From the NCBI RefSeq assembly GCF_009827295.1, contig NZ_WTYD01000001.1, forward strand, positions 1,116,001-1,180,000: DNA of 64,000 nucleotides, read 5' to 3'. The DNA is from Qipengyuania pelagi. Its GTDB lineage: Bacteria; Pseudomonadota; Alphaproteobacteria; Sphingomonadales; Sphingomonadaceae. Shown piece by piece: positions 20,205-28,421 of the stretch. The position numbers and the translations under genes are program-made. The first letter of the stretch is position 1. Every line of letters starts with the position of its first letter. Under the pieces are notes generated by a model, which saw only the letters and a program-made list of their open reading frames with translations, ran no database searches and was not told where the DNA came from.

Positions 20205-20737
20205 GAGCAGACCCACCTGCCGTTAAAGGCTTTCTGGCGTCCCTGGACGTCGGTTATCGTCATCTGGCCGGTGTCGCGGCCGGTCGGCTGGACGAGGACC
20301 GAAAAGCCCTCGCCATTGAAGGTCGTGCCCGCCTTGACCTGATCGTAGCCCCCCGGAGGCGCATCCAGAAGGATCAGCTTGCCGCCGGCCCGCACGGTCG
20401 CCTTGCCGGGTAGCGAGCGATCGTTCGGCCCGGCGGCGACGAGCATTTCCTGCCCATCGGCGCTGAACGTGCAACCGCCCGCGCGCGGACCGAGATCGAC
20501 GCCGCCGATATTGCCGAGCCTTTCAAGCTGGGTGACGTCCGTATTGGGCGGAGGAGCGATGCGCGCTGCGGTGGTCTCAACCGCATTCGGCACGACCACG
20601 GCTGTTCCGCCGGTCGTGCTGGTCCCCGGCGCACCGACGCGCGCGGCGAAATCGTCCGCATCCGAAGAGCTGGGTGCAGGCTCCTGGCTGCACGCCGCGA
20701 GCGCGAGCGGAACCGCAAGAAGCATCAGCTTACGCAT
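20201..20737 (-). CDS. Predicted lipoprotein encoded between nuoC and nuoD
   Basis: This 178-residue protein has a textbook lipoprotein signal peptide, with lipobox LAAC at Cys16. After it come a low-complexity Ser/Ala/Thr/Gly linker and a C-terminal, probably beta-rich domain with two cysteines (GGCTF and RWVCS) that could pair. It overlaps the nuoC stop at its start and the nuoD start at its end, so it is fully embedded in the complex I operon, although its product should be outside the cytoplasm. I chose the start at 20737 for the signal peptide and a GGGGG ribosome site; an ATG at 20746 is also possible. Family not recognised. Confidence 0.85.
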   Translation of the reverse strand: MRKLMLLAVPLALAACSQEPAPSSSDADDFAARVGAPGTSTTGGTAVVVPNAVETTAARIAPPPNTDVTQLERLGNIGGVDLGPRAGGCTFSADGQEMLVAAGPNDRSLPGKATVRAGGKLILLDAPPGGYDQVKAGTTFNGEGFSVLVQPTGRDTGQMTITDVQGRQKAFNGRWVCS

Positions 20738-21587
20738 CCTTGCCATCCCCCTTCGGTTCGGTCGCCTCGGCGGTGTCGGTCGTCTTGCCTTCACGCGCCG
20801 GACGATCTTTGCGATCCTCGGTCGGCTCGGGCGGAGATGGCGCGTCTTTGCCGCTTTCTTCCTTGGTGGGTGCACCTTTGCTGACCTTGTCGGCCGCTTC
20901 CTTGTCCGCCTTGGCGCCAGCGCCGGTGTCGGACGGCTTTTCGGTCACCTTGGGATCGGCGACCGGCGGCGTGTCCGCCTTCTCGTCACCAGGCAGGACG
21001 TAATCCGCACCTTCCCACGGGCTCATGAAATCAAACTGGCGCAGATCCTGTGCGAGTTCGACCGGCTCGTAGACGACGCGCTTCTCGTCCTCGGAATAGC
21101 GCAGCTCGGTATAGCCGGTGAGCGGGAAATCCTTGCGGAAGGGATGCCCTTCGAACCCGTAATCGGTGAGGATCCGGCGCAAATCCGTATTCCCGTCGAA
21201 CAGCACGCCATAAAGGTCGAACACCTCGCGTTCGAGCCAGCCCGCATTGGGCCACAGCGTCGTCACGGTCGGGACCGGCGTATCTTCGCTGGCGGTGCAC
21301 TTGACCATGATGCGGCTGTTCCGCGTCAGCGAAAGCAGCATGTAGACCACCTCGAACCGCTCTTCGCGGCTGGGATAGTCGACCCCGGCGATTTCCATCA
21401 GCTGCTGATAGCCATGCTCGTCACGCAGGATGCGCAGCGCATCTTCGATCGCGTCGCGCCGGACGGTGAACAGCAGTTCGCCATGCTCGTCGTGTGCGTC
21501 GATCAGGTGCCCGCCGAGCGCGGTCGAAAGCGTTTCCTTCAACCCGTCGATCTGGATGAAGCGGGGTGCGGAGTGGAGTGTCGCCAT
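20730..21587 (-). CDS. nuoC: NADH-quinone oxidoreductase subunit C, long charged tail
   Basis: This is the 30-kDa-type subunit of complex I. Residues 1-200 are a normal NuoC core, with the family signature ERExFDLYG (LEREVFDLYGV) and GHPFRKDFPLTGY. After that comes an unusual tail of about 85 residues (201-285), almost only Lys, Glu, Asp, Pro, Thr and Ala, with no hydrophobic core. It looks disordered. The frame and codon use stay normal to the stop, so it is not a frameshift artefact. Confidence 0.96.
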   Translation of the reverse strand: MATLHSAPRFIQIDGLKETLSTALGGHLIDAHDEHGELLFTVRRDAIEDALRILRDEHGYQQLMEIAGVDYPSREERFEVVYMLLSLTRNSRIMVKCTASEDTPVPTVTTLWPNAGWLEREVFDLYGVLFDGNTDLRRILTDYGFEGHPFRKDFPLTGYTELRYSEDEKRVVYEPVELAQDLRQFDFMSPWEGADYVLPGDEKADTPPVADPKVTEKPSDTGAGAKADKEAADKVSKGAPTKEESGKDAPSPPEPTEDRKDRPAREGKTTDTAEATEPKGDGKDA

Positions 21588-21597
21588 GCCTGCGCCC

Positions 21598-22176
21598 CTA
21601 TCGCTCGATCGTGCCGCTGCGGCGGATCTTACGCTGCAATTGCATCACACCGTAAAGCAGCGCCTCGGCCGTCGGAGGGCAGCCGGGCACATAGATATCG
21701 ACCGGCACGATCCGGTCGCAACCGCGCACGACGCTGTAGCTGTAATGGTAATAGCCGCCGCCATTGGCGCAGCTGCCCATGCTGATGACGTATTTCGGCT
21801 CCGACATCTGGTCGTAGACCTTGCGCAGGGCCGGGGCCATCTTGTTGCACAGCGTTCCGGCCACGATCATCACGTCCGACTGGCGCGGGGATGCGCGCGG
21901 GGCGACGCCGAACCGCTCCATGTCGTAGCGCGGCATATTGACGTGGATCATCTCGACCGCGCAGCAGGCGAGGCCGAAGGTCATCCACCACAGCGATCCC
22001 GTGCGCGCCCACTGAAACAGGTCCTCGGTGCTGGCGACGAGGAAGCCCTTGTCGTTCACCTCGTTCTGAAGCGCGTTGAAATAGTCCTGGTCCGGCTGGC
22101 GGATTTCGCCCGGCTGCGCAGTGGGCTGGAGATACGGGTCGCGGCCCTGCGGGGATATCGTACGTTGATCGCTCAT
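21598..22176 (-). CDS. nuoB: NADH-quinone oxidoreductase subunit B
   Basis: NuoB carries cluster N2, the last iron-sulfur centre before quinone. The 192-residue protein has the adjacent-cysteine motif GLACCAVEM, then GSCANGGG and [14 protein letters not shown]. The start at 22176 overlaps the nuoA stop by one base (TAATG). A longer upstream frame is only the continuation into nuoA. Confidence 0.98.
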   Translation of the reverse strand: MSDQRTISPQGRDPYLQPTAQPGEIRQPDQDYFNALQNEVNDKGFLVASTEDLFQWARTGSLWWMTFGLACCAVEMIHVNMPRYDMERFGVAPRASPRQSDVMIVAGTLCNKMAPALRKVYDQMSEPKYVISMGSCANGGGYYHYSYSVVRGCDRIVPVDIYVPGCPPTAEALLYGVMQLQRKIRRSGTIER

Positions 22177-22550
22177 TACTGCCAGTCCAATGCCCCCATC
22201 TTCCATTCATAGGCGAGGCCGATCGCGAGGATTCCGAGGAACACCATCATGCCAATCCATCCCGTCCACTGCGTGAATTCGAGACTCACCGCCCACGGAA
22301 ACAGGAAGGCCGCCTCGAGATCGAACAGCAGGAAGCTGATCGCGACGAGGTAGAATTTCACGTCGAACTGGCTGCGCGGTTCCTCGAAGGCGGGAAAGCC
22401 GCATTCATACTCGCTCAGCTTCTCCGCGTTGGGATTATGCGCGCCCGTCAGGCGCGACACGCCCATCGGCAGAAACACGAACGCCGCCGACAGCAGGACG
22501 GCGATGAAGAGAAAGATGAGGATCGGCAGATACTGCTCGAGATCGACCAC
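22176..22550 (-). CDS. nuoA: NADH-quinone oxidoreductase subunit A
   Basis: This 124-residue, three-helix membrane subunit is the first gene of the nuo array. The conserved loop [20 protein letters not shown] contains the quinone-site cysteine. It starts with GTG at 22550. The 149 bases upstream, back to the aldehyde dehydrogenase stop, must hold the operon promoter or read-through. They also contain the strong hairpin at 22641-22676. Confidence 0.97.
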   Translation of the reverse strand: MVDLEQYLPILIFLFIAVLLSAAFVFLPMGVSRLTGAHNPNAEKLSEYECGFPAFEEPRSQFDVKFYLVAISFLLFDLEAAFLFPWAVSLEFTQWTGWIGMMVFLGILAIGLAYEWKMGALDWQ

Positions 22551-22640
22551 GTGCGATTCCTAACGGTTTCGGCGCCTCTAAAGCGCGCTCATTCGGCTCG
22601 CCTCTAGGCCTCTCGCGCCTCACACGCAAGGGCAGGATCG

Positions 22641-22676
22641 GCGCATTTCCCGCATGAAAACGTGCGGGAAATGCGC
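22641..22676 (-). terminator. Perfect 14-bp hairpin between ALDH and nuoA
   Basis: A perfect 14-base inverted repeat (GCGCATTTCCCGCA, 22641-22654, against 22663-22676) has an eight-base loop. It lies 24 bases after the aldehyde dehydrogenase stop and about 90 bases before nuoA, both on the minus strand. There is no T run after it in either direction, so it is either a factor-dependent terminator, an mRNA stabiliser, or an operator for the nuo promoter. The hairpin is certain; its role is not. Confidence 0.55.
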
Positions 22677-22699
22677 GTGGCGCTTGTGCGTCCGCCGTC

Positions 22700-24130
22700 C
22701 TATTTCATCAAGCCGCGCAATGCCTTGCGGGTCGCTTCCCCGTATGGCGGCTTCAATCCGGCAAGCTTCGCCACGTCGATCTTGGCCTGCGAATAGACGC
22801 TGCGGGCATGGCTGAATTCACGAAAGCCTTCGATCCCGTGATAGCTGCCCATTCCGCTCGGCCCGACGCCGCCGAAGGGCAGGTCCTCCATGGAAACATG
22901 GAAGACCACGTCGTTCACGGTGACCCCGCCGGAAATCGTGCGTTCGAGCACGCGCCGCTCCTCGCCGTCGTCGCTGCCGAAATAATACAGGCCGAGCGGG
23001 CGGTCGCGCCGGTTCACATAGTCGATCGCCTCGTCGATCTGGCCGTAGGTCTTGACCGGCAGGACGGGGCCAAAGATTTCCTCCTGCATCGCCTGCATGT
23101 CGTCGGTCACGTTGCGCAGGATCGTGAGCGGCATCTTGCGAGCATTGGTGCTGGAGAAATCCTCGTCACCGGGATTGATCTCGATCACCTCGGCCCCCTT
23201 GTCGCGCGCATCCTTCACCATATCCTGCAAGCGGTCGAAGTGGCGATCGGTGACAACGCTCGCATAATCGTCATTATCGAGCAGGGTCGGATACATCGCC
23301 GCGGTGGCCTGCCAGATCCCATGGACGGCCTCATCGGCCTTCGCTTCGGGAACGTAGAGATAGTCGGGGGCGAGGCAGATCTGCCCCGCATTGAGCATCT
23401 TGCCGAGCGCCACCCGCTCTCCCGCCTTGGCGAAGTCCGCGCTTTCGCCCATGATTACCGGCGATTTCCCGCCCAGTTCCAGCGTGACGGGGACGAGGTT
23501 CCTGGCCGCCGCTTCCATCACCTTGCGGCCCGTCGCGGTCGATCCGGTGAAGACGAGGTGATCGAAGGGAAGTTCGCTGAAAGCGGCCGCCACTTGCGGC
23601 CCGCCAGCGAACACCGCGCATTCCTCCGGTGCGAAATAGCGATCGACCAGTTCGGCGGACAATCCGCTGGTGCGCTCGGTAAATTCGCTCGGCTTGATCA
23701 TCGCGCGATTGCCCGCCGCGAAGACCTGCATCAGCGGCCCGAAGCTCAGATTGAGGGGGAAGTTCCACGGGCTGAGAATGCCGATCACGCCCTTGGGTTC
23801 GTAGCGGACTTCCGCCTTCGCGCCCAAAAGCCCGAGCGGGAATTGCAGATGCCGCTTGTCGGGCCGCGCCCATTTCTCGGCATGTTTGAGGCAGTATTTG
23901 CCGAAATTGATCGTCCCGGCGATGTCGGTCAGCATGGACTGGCTGGGCGAGCGATTGCCGAAATCCGCGTTCATCGCGGAACACAGCGCGTCGGCGTTCT
24001 CCTTCAGGATCGCGATGGCGCGCTTCACCCGATCCTTTCGCATATCCATCGGCTCGGGGCGATCCGCCTCGTGCGCGGCGCGCTGCCGCTTCAGGACATC
24101 CTGCATCTCTTTCGTCCGGTCGCCCGCCAT
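22700..24130 (-). CDS. Coniferyl-aldehyde-dehydrogenase-type aldehyde dehydrogenase
   Basis: This 476-residue NAD(P)-dependent aldehyde dehydrogenase has SPWNFPLNLSFGPL, FTGSTATGRKVM, LELGGKSPV (catalytic glutamate) and NAGQICLAPDY (catalytic cysteine). The overall pattern, especially the short C-terminus with DLPFGGVGPSGMGSYHG, fits the coniferyl aldehyde dehydrogenase (CalB-like) branch, which oxidises aromatic or fatty aldehydes. The ATG at 24130 has GGAGAGAG just upstream; a frame extension to 24184 is less likely. It is divergent from the thiolase gene. Confidence 0.9.
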   Translation of the reverse strand: MAGDRTKEMQDVLKRQRAAHEADRPEPMDMRKDRVKRAIAILKENADALCSAMNADFGNRSPSQSMLTDIAGTINFGKYCLKHAEKWARPDKRHLQFPLGLLGAKAEVRYEPKGVIGILSPWNFPLNLSFGPLMQVFAAGNRAMIKPSEFTERTSGLSAELVDRYFAPEECAVFAGGPQVAAAFSELPFDHLVFTGSTATGRKVMEAAARNLVPVTLELGGKSPVIMGESADFAKAGERVALGKMLNAGQICLAPDYLYVPEAKADEAVHGIWQATAAMYPTLLDNDDYASVVTDRHFDRLQDMVKDARDKGAEVIEINPGDEDFSSTNARKMPLTILRNVTDDMQAMQEEIFGPVLPVKTYGQIDEAIDYVNRRDRPLGLYYFGSDDGEERRVLERTISGGVTVNDVVFHVSMEDLPFGGVGPSGMGSYHGIEGFREFSHARSVYSQAKIDVAKLAGLKPPYGEATRKALRGLMK

Positions 24131-24180
24131 CGCTCTCTCCGTTTGATTTCGCCGCTTTCCGCTCCTAATCTGGCGGTATG

Positions 24181-24209
24181 GCAAGTCTTCTCTTGCAACC
24201 GATATTGCA
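24181..24209. promoter_or_regulatory. Overlapping inverted repeats in divergent promoter region
   Basis: The 118-base space between the divergent aldehyde dehydrogenase and thiolase genes contains two overlapping inverted repeats: GCAAG (24181-24185) with CTTGC (24192-24196), and TGCAA (24194-24198) with TTGCA (24205-24209). They share the CTTGCAA segment and lie centrally between the two starts. This is a plausible operator for one regulator controlling both genes, but no regulator gene is adjacent. Confidence 0.35.
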
Positions 24210-24248
24210 TTTCCGATCGAAATTCAAAAACCGAAAGGCCACTCCCGC

Positions 24249-25445
24249 ATGACCCAGTTCGCTGCCAACGATCCCGTCGTCATCCTCTCCTATGCCCGCA
24301 CGCCGATGGGCGGAATGCAGGGCGCCTTGTCCGATGTCTCGGCGACCGACCTGGGCGCGACGGCTGTGAAGGCGGCGGTGGAGCGCTCGGGCGTGGCGCC
24401 GGAGAGTTTCGACCGCACCTATATGGGCTGCGTCCTTCCCGCAGGCCTCGGCCAGGCGCCCGCGCGCCAGGCCTCGATCAAGGCGGGCCTGCCCAAATCC
24501 GTCCAGGCAACCACCGTCAACAAGGTCTGCGGCTCCGGGATGCAGACCGTCATCATGGGCGCCGAAGCGCTGGCGAGCGGTTCGGTCAACTATGTCGTCG
24601 CGGGCGGGATGGAGAGCATGACCAACGCGCCCTATCTTCTGAAGAAGCACCGCAGCGGCGCGCGGCTGGGCCATGACACCACCTATGATCACATGTTCCT
24701 CGACGGGCTGGAAGATGCCTACGAGGAAGGCCGCGCCATGGGCACCTTCGCGCAGGAGACGGCCAACGAATACCAGCTCACCCGCGAGCAGATGGACGAT
24801 TATTCGATCGAGAGCCTGCGCCGCGCCAACGCCGCCATCGAAAGCGGCGCGTTCTCCGGCGAGGTGGTCCCGGTGACCTTCACCACCCGCGCGGGCGAGC
24901 AGACCGTCGATACGGACGAAGCGCCGGGCAAGGGCAAGCCCGACAAGATCCCCCAGCTTCGCCCGGCCTTCGCCAAGGACGGCACGATTACGGCGGCCAC
25001 CAGCAGTTCGATTTCGGACGGTGCCGCCGCCGTGGTGCTTTCGCGCGAGAGCGTGGCGAAGGAGAACGGTCAGGAGCCGGTCGCGAAGATCGTCGCCATG
25101 GCCGCCCACGCCCAGGAACCGAGCGAATTCACCGTCGCCCCGGTCGGCGCGATCGAGAAGGTGCTGAAGAGCGCCGGGTGGAGCGCGGACGAGGTCGATC
25201 TGTGGGAAGTCAACGAGGCATTCGCCTGCGTCGCGATGTTCGCCATGCGCGACATCGGCATTCCGCACGACAAGATCAACGTCAATGGCGGCGGCACGGC
25301 GCTCGGCCATCCGATCGGCGCCAGCGGCACGCGCATCATCGTGACGCTGCTCAACGCGCTCAAGCAGCAGGGCAAGAAGCGCGGCGTCGCCTCGCTCTGC
25401 ATCGGTGGCGGTGAAGCCACCGCCGTCGCGGTCGAAATGGTCTGA
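24249..25445 (+). CDS. Acetyl-CoA acetyltransferase (thiolase)
   Basis: This 398-residue thiolase condenses two acetyl-CoA or cleaves 3-ketoacyl-CoA. The acyl-accepting cysteine is in VNKVCGSGMQ (Cys94), and the C-terminal active-site pair is in GGGTALGHPIGASG (His) and SLCIGGGEA (Cys). The general pattern fits type II biosynthetic or ketogenic acetyl-CoA acetyltransferases more than FadA, but substrate cannot be read from sequence alone. It is monocistronic or linked to the small lipoprotein gene 26 bases downstream. Confidence 0.95.
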   Translation: MTQFAANDPVVILSYARTPMGGMQGALSDVSATDLGATAVKAAVERSGVAPESFDRTYMGCVLPAGLGQAPARQASIKAGLPKSVQATTVNKVCGSGMQTVIMGAEALASGSVNYVVAGGMESMTNAPYLLKKHRSGARLGHDTTYDHMFLDGLEDAYEEGRAMGTFAQETANEYQLTREQMDDYSIESLRRANAAIESGAFSGEVVPVTFTTRAGEQTVDTDEAPGKGKPDKIPQLRPAFAKDGTITAATSSSISDGAAAVVLSRESVAKENGQEPVAKIVAMAAHAQEPSEFTVAPVGAIEKVLKSAGWSADEVDLWEVNEAFACVAMFAMRDIGIPHDKINVNGGGTALGHPIGASGTRIIVTLLNALKQQGKKRGVASLCIGGGEATAVAVEMV

Positions 25446-25471
25446 CCGCCAGTAGAACGGAGCATCTCCTG

Positions 25472-25888
25472 ATGAAGCAGTATCTGACGCTTGCCGGTTG
25501 CCTCGCACTGGCAGCCTGTGGATCGAACGAGGCGGAGGACGCCGCGGCTGCTCCTGCCGATGTCACGGTCGCGACGCCCGCACCCGACACGGTAACGCCC
25601 GCTGCGATGGCGGGCACCTACGAGGTCACCCTGCCCGACGGCACGGTGACCATGCAGACCCTCTCCGCAGATGGCACCTATGAGGACCGGATCGACGGCG
25701 AGATCAGCGAGCGCGGCACCTGGCGCCAGCAGGGCGATCAGCTCTGCTACAAGCCCGAAGGCGATGCGGCGACCGAACAATGTTACGCTGGGGGAGAGCC
25801 CGGCCCGGATGGTGCGTTCGAAATCCGTGACGATGCGGGTGATGTCAACGCGACGGTCCGCAAGGTCGAAGCGCAGCCTGCGGCCTGA
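25472..25888 (+). CDS. Small predicted lipoprotein
   Basis: This 138-residue protein has a lipoprotein signal (MKQYLTLAGCLALAACG, lipobox LAAC at Cys16) and an acidic Ala/Pro-rich linker. A domain of about 80 residues follows, whose text (GTYEVTLPDGTVTMQTLSAD, then RGTWRQQGDQLCYKP) suggests a small beta-structure with a cysteine pair (LCYKP and EQCYAGG). Similar small sphingomonad lipoproteins are hypothetical. It is in the same direction as the thiolase and convergent with the SH3 protein gene. Confidence 0.8.
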   Translation: MKQYLTLAGCLALAACGSNEAEDAAAAPADVTVATPAPDTVTPAAMAGTYEVTLPDGTVTMQTLSADGTYEDRIDGEISERGTWRQQGDQLCYKPEGDAATEQCYAGGEPGPDGAFEIRDDAGDVNATVRKVEAQPAA

Positions 25889-25915
25889 GACTACATTTAA
25901 TTGATCGAGGCGCGG

Positions 25916-25937
25916 CGGCGGGGATCAGTCCCCGTCG
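25916..25937. terminator. Hairpin between convergent genes
   Basis: A nine-base stem with one wobble (CGGCGGGGA, TCCCCGTCG) and a TCAG loop lies between the convergent lipoprotein and SH3 genes. It overlaps the SH3 stop codon. There is no clear T tract on the plus strand, while the minus-strand side runs into AT-rich sequence. It could serve both transcripts as a weak bidirectional terminator. Confidence 0.4.
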
Positions 25938-26392
25938 TCGCCCCACAACCGGCTTTCTTCGACCCATCCGCTCCGATCGTCGAGCTGCAATTCGCACCAG
26001 CCCGAATTGCATTCGCCAAGCGCGCCGGTAACGCCTGCCTCCAATCGCCATTTGACCTCGGATGAAGAGTCAGGGGCCGCGCGCATTGCGGCGGGCGAGC
26101 CTTCGGTGACGATCGCGGTGCGATCCGGGCTCAGCAGCCGCGCGACCACCCAGCCTTTCTCCCCATCCGGGTCCTCGATCAACCGCCAACCTTCCATCAC
26201 GCGCAAGACCCGGACCGGCAGGCCGGCGCGGTGGTAGACCCAGGCGATCTTGTAATCCGCGCTCGGCCCCACCCGCATATTCAGCTCGCTCGCACGGATG
26301 CTCGCCCAATAGGGCACCTCGCGATCCTGCGCGGTCGCGGGAACGGCAAGAGCCATCAGGGCGGCGAAAACAGGCAGGGTAGCGGCGCGCAT
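25925..26392 (-). CDS. Secreted SH3-domain (GW/SH3b-like) protein
   Basis: This 155-residue protein has a signal peptide (MRAATLPVFAALMALAVPA, cleavage after ATAQ). The body reads as two bacterial SH3 repeats: ASELNMRVGPSADYKIAWVY with EGWRLIEDPDGEKGWV, then a second copy with CNSGWCELQLDDRSGWVEES. This matches the SH3 domain of periplasmic proteins annotated as SH3b or DUF1058-like, thought to bind cell-wall or peptide ligands. The frame extends further upstream, but only the ATG at 26392 gives a signal peptide. Confidence 0.88.
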   Translation of the reverse strand: MRAATLPVFAALMALAVPATAQDREVPYWASIRASELNMRVGPSADYKIAWVYHRAGLPVRVLRVMEGWRLIEDPDGEKGWVVARLLSPDRTAIVTEGSPAAMRAAPDSSSEVKWRLEAGVTGALGECNSGWCELQLDDRSGWVEESRLWGDDGD

Positions 26393-26495
26393 CGAGGTCG
26401 GCTTCCTACCCGACGCCCCCAACCCGTTCAAGCGTCTGCATAAAGGCATGGTTCGCCGCTTGACCGGAACCGAGCGCAGCGCCTAGCCCGCAATC

Positions 26496-27518
26496 ATGCC
26501 CGATTCCGCCCCCGCCCCTACCGTCCCCCGGCGTCTCGACCATGCCCCCCGCGTCGTGGTGACGCGCCACCTGATGCCGACCGTCGAATCGCGGCTGGGT
26601 GAGCTGTTCGATGCGCAATGCAATTCCGCCGACAAGGCGATGTCGCGCGAGGAACTGATCGCGGCGATGCGCGATTGCGACGTGCTCGTCCCCACGGTGA
26701 CCGACCGGATCGATGCGGATATGCTGGCACAGGCGGGCGATCGCCTCGGCCTGATCGCCAATTTCGGTGCGGGGACCGATCATATCGACCTCAAGGCGGC
26801 AGCCGCGCGGCGTATCATGGTGACGAACACGCCCGGCGTCTTCACCGAGGATACTGCCGATCTGACCATGGCGGGCATCATCGGTGTGCCGCGCCGGGTG
26901 CGCGAGGGGGTCGAGTTGATCCGCTCCGGCCAGTGGACCGGCTGGACGCCGACCGCGCTGTTGGGCCGCAAGCTGGCGGGCAAGGTGCTTGGCATCGTCG
27001 GCATGGGTCGGATCGGCCAGGCGGTGGCGCATCGCGCCCGCGCCTTCGGCCTCGAGATAGCCTATCACAACCGCAAACGCCTGCCCGAAGCGGTCGAGCG
27101 GATGTTCGGCGCGCGCTATGTCGGCACGCTCGACGGGCTGGTGAGCGAGGCCGATATCCTCACGCTGCACTGTCCCGCAAGCGACAGCACGCGCGGCATG
27201 ATCGACGCGCGGCGCATCGGATTGATGAGAGAGGGCGCGAGCCTCATCAACACGGCGCGCGGCGATCTCGTCGATCAGGAAGCACTGATCGCAGCGCTCG
27301 AAAGCGGGCATCTCGCGGGCGCCGGACTCGATGTCTACCCGGACGAACCGAATGTGGACGCGCGGCTGATCCGCCATCCGAATGTGATGACCCTCCCCCA
27401 TATCGGCAGCGCCACCCGTGAGGGGCGCGAGGAATCGGGCCACCGCGTCATCGCCAATATCCGCATGTGGGCCGATGGCCATCGCCCACCCGATCAGGTC
27501 CTCACCGGACTGGCTTGA
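26496..27518 (+). CDS. 2-hydroxyacid dehydrogenase (glyoxylate/hydroxypyruvate reductase type)
   Basis: This 340-residue D-isomer-specific dehydrogenase reduces glyoxylate or hydroxypyruvate or oxidises D-glycerate. The NAD(P) fold has GIVGMGRIGQAVA, the substrate arginine is in INTARGDLVD, the glutamate in DVYPDEPNV and the catalytic histidine in LPHIGSATRE. The first 16 or so residues are a Pro/Ala-rich extension with no clear role; an internal start is possible but no better ribosome site is seen. The SnoaL-like gene starts 13 bases downstream. Confidence 0.93.
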   Translation: MPDSAPAPTVPRRLDHAPRVVVTRHLMPTVESRLGELFDAQCNSADKAMSREELIAAMRDCDVLVPTVTDRIDADMLAQAGDRLGLIANFGAGTDHIDLKAAAARRIMVTNTPGVFTEDTADLTMAGIIGVPRRVREGVELIRSGQWTGWTPTALLGRKLAGKVLGIVGMGRIGQAVAHRARAFGLEIAYHNRKRLPEAVERMFGARYVGTLDGLVSEADILTLHCPASDSTRGMIDARRIGLMREGASLINTARGDLVDQEALIAALESGHLAGAGLDVYPDEPNVDARLIRHPNVMTLPHIGSATREGREESGHRVIANIRMWADGHRPPDQVLTGLA

Positions 27519-27531
27519 GGAAAACCGAGAC

Positions 27532-27960
27532 ATGGATGATTTCGCCGCCCGCATCGAAGCGCTCGAACATCAATGGATGCGCAGCTGGATGCAGCGCGAC
27601 CGCAATGCGATGAAGAAACTCGCGGCGCGCGATTTCATCTTCCTGCTGGGATCGACGCGCGCCGCGCTCCTGGACCGCGCGAGTTGGCTGGAGGCGGCGA
27701 CGACGCGCTTCAAATGCAACGGATACCGCTTCGGCGAGGTCTATGTCCGCCGCCACGGCTCGGTCGCGGTGTTCGCGACGCAGATGAGCCTGGAAGCGCG
27801 CATGGGCGACCACGAATGGGCGGGCGAAACCTGGATGATGGACCTGTGGCAGAAGACCAAGGTCCGCCGCCAGTGGCGCATCATCGAACGCACTCTTTCG
27901 CGCCCCGACGAGGACCCGAAGATGAGCGATGCGGTCAGGGCGATGCAGCTGTGGCGATGA
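27532..27960 (+). CDS. SnoaL-like / DUF4440 nuclear-transport-factor-2-fold protein
   Basis: This 142-residue protein has the pattern of the NTF2-like DUF4440 group: an opening helix (LEHQWMRSWMQRDRNAMKKL), a segment DFIFLLGS, then strands VYVRRHGSVAVFATQMSLEAR and WRIIERTLSRP. Such proteins are small enzymes or ligand-binding proteins of varied function, so no reaction can be given. GAGG lies ten bases before the ATG. It is convergent with the GNAT gene, with four bases between them. Confidence 0.8.
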   Translation: MDDFAARIEALEHQWMRSWMQRDRNAMKKLAARDFIFLLGSTRAALLDRASWLEAATTRFKCNGYRFGEVYVRRHGSVAVFATQMSLEARMGDHEWAGETWMMDLWQKTKVRRQWRIIERTLSRPDEDPKMSDAVRAMQLWR

Positions 27961-27964
27961 GCCG

Positions 27965-28420
27965 TTACAACGCGCGCTCGTAGAATATGTTGAAGTCGCT
28001 CGCCGCATAGTCGGCGAAGGGACCGCGCCTGACGAAGCCATTGCGCAAATAGAGCGCATTCGCGGCGGCAAAGGCCTCGCCCGTCCCGGTTTCCAGCATC
28101 AGCGTCCGGTAGCCACGATCGCGCGCTACACCGATTAAATGCGAAAGCAGCGCAAACCCCACGCCCGCGCCCAATTCACGGTCGACCACTCGCATCGACT
28201 TTATCTCGCCCGAACGCGGTTCGATCTGCTTGAGCGCCGCGACACCCATCAGACTGCCATCATGGCGTGCCGCGAATACGCTGACATCGGGATGGGCGAG
28301 TCCCGACAGATCGAGCGCGAAGGAGGTTCCCGGCGGCGAGGACTCGACCATCCTCCGCTGGTGCAAGGTCAGCAGGTCGCGAAGATCGGCATCGTCCAAA
28401 TTGGCGAGGCCGATCTCCAT
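27965..28420 (-). CDS. GNAT family N-acetyltransferase
   Basis: This 151-residue acetyltransferase of the GNAT fold has the acetyl-CoA-binding strand and loop MRVVDRELGAGVGFALLSHL. The usual R/Q-x-x-G-x-G/A motif appears in degenerate form. The segment LETGTGEAFAAANALYLRNGFV, in two parts, is motif B. It resembles the PhnO/YsnE-like branch that acetylates small amines. It follows the flavin oxidoreductase by one base, so the two are co-transcribed. Confidence 0.9.
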   Translation of the reverse strand: MEIGLANLDDADLRDLLTLHQRRMVESSPPGTSFALDLSGLAHPDVSVFAARHDGSLMGVAALKQIEPRSGEIKSMRVVDRELGAGVGFALLSHLIGVARDRGYRTLMLETGTGEAFAAANALYLRNGFVRRGPFADYAASDFNIFYERAL

Positions 28421-28421
28421 C

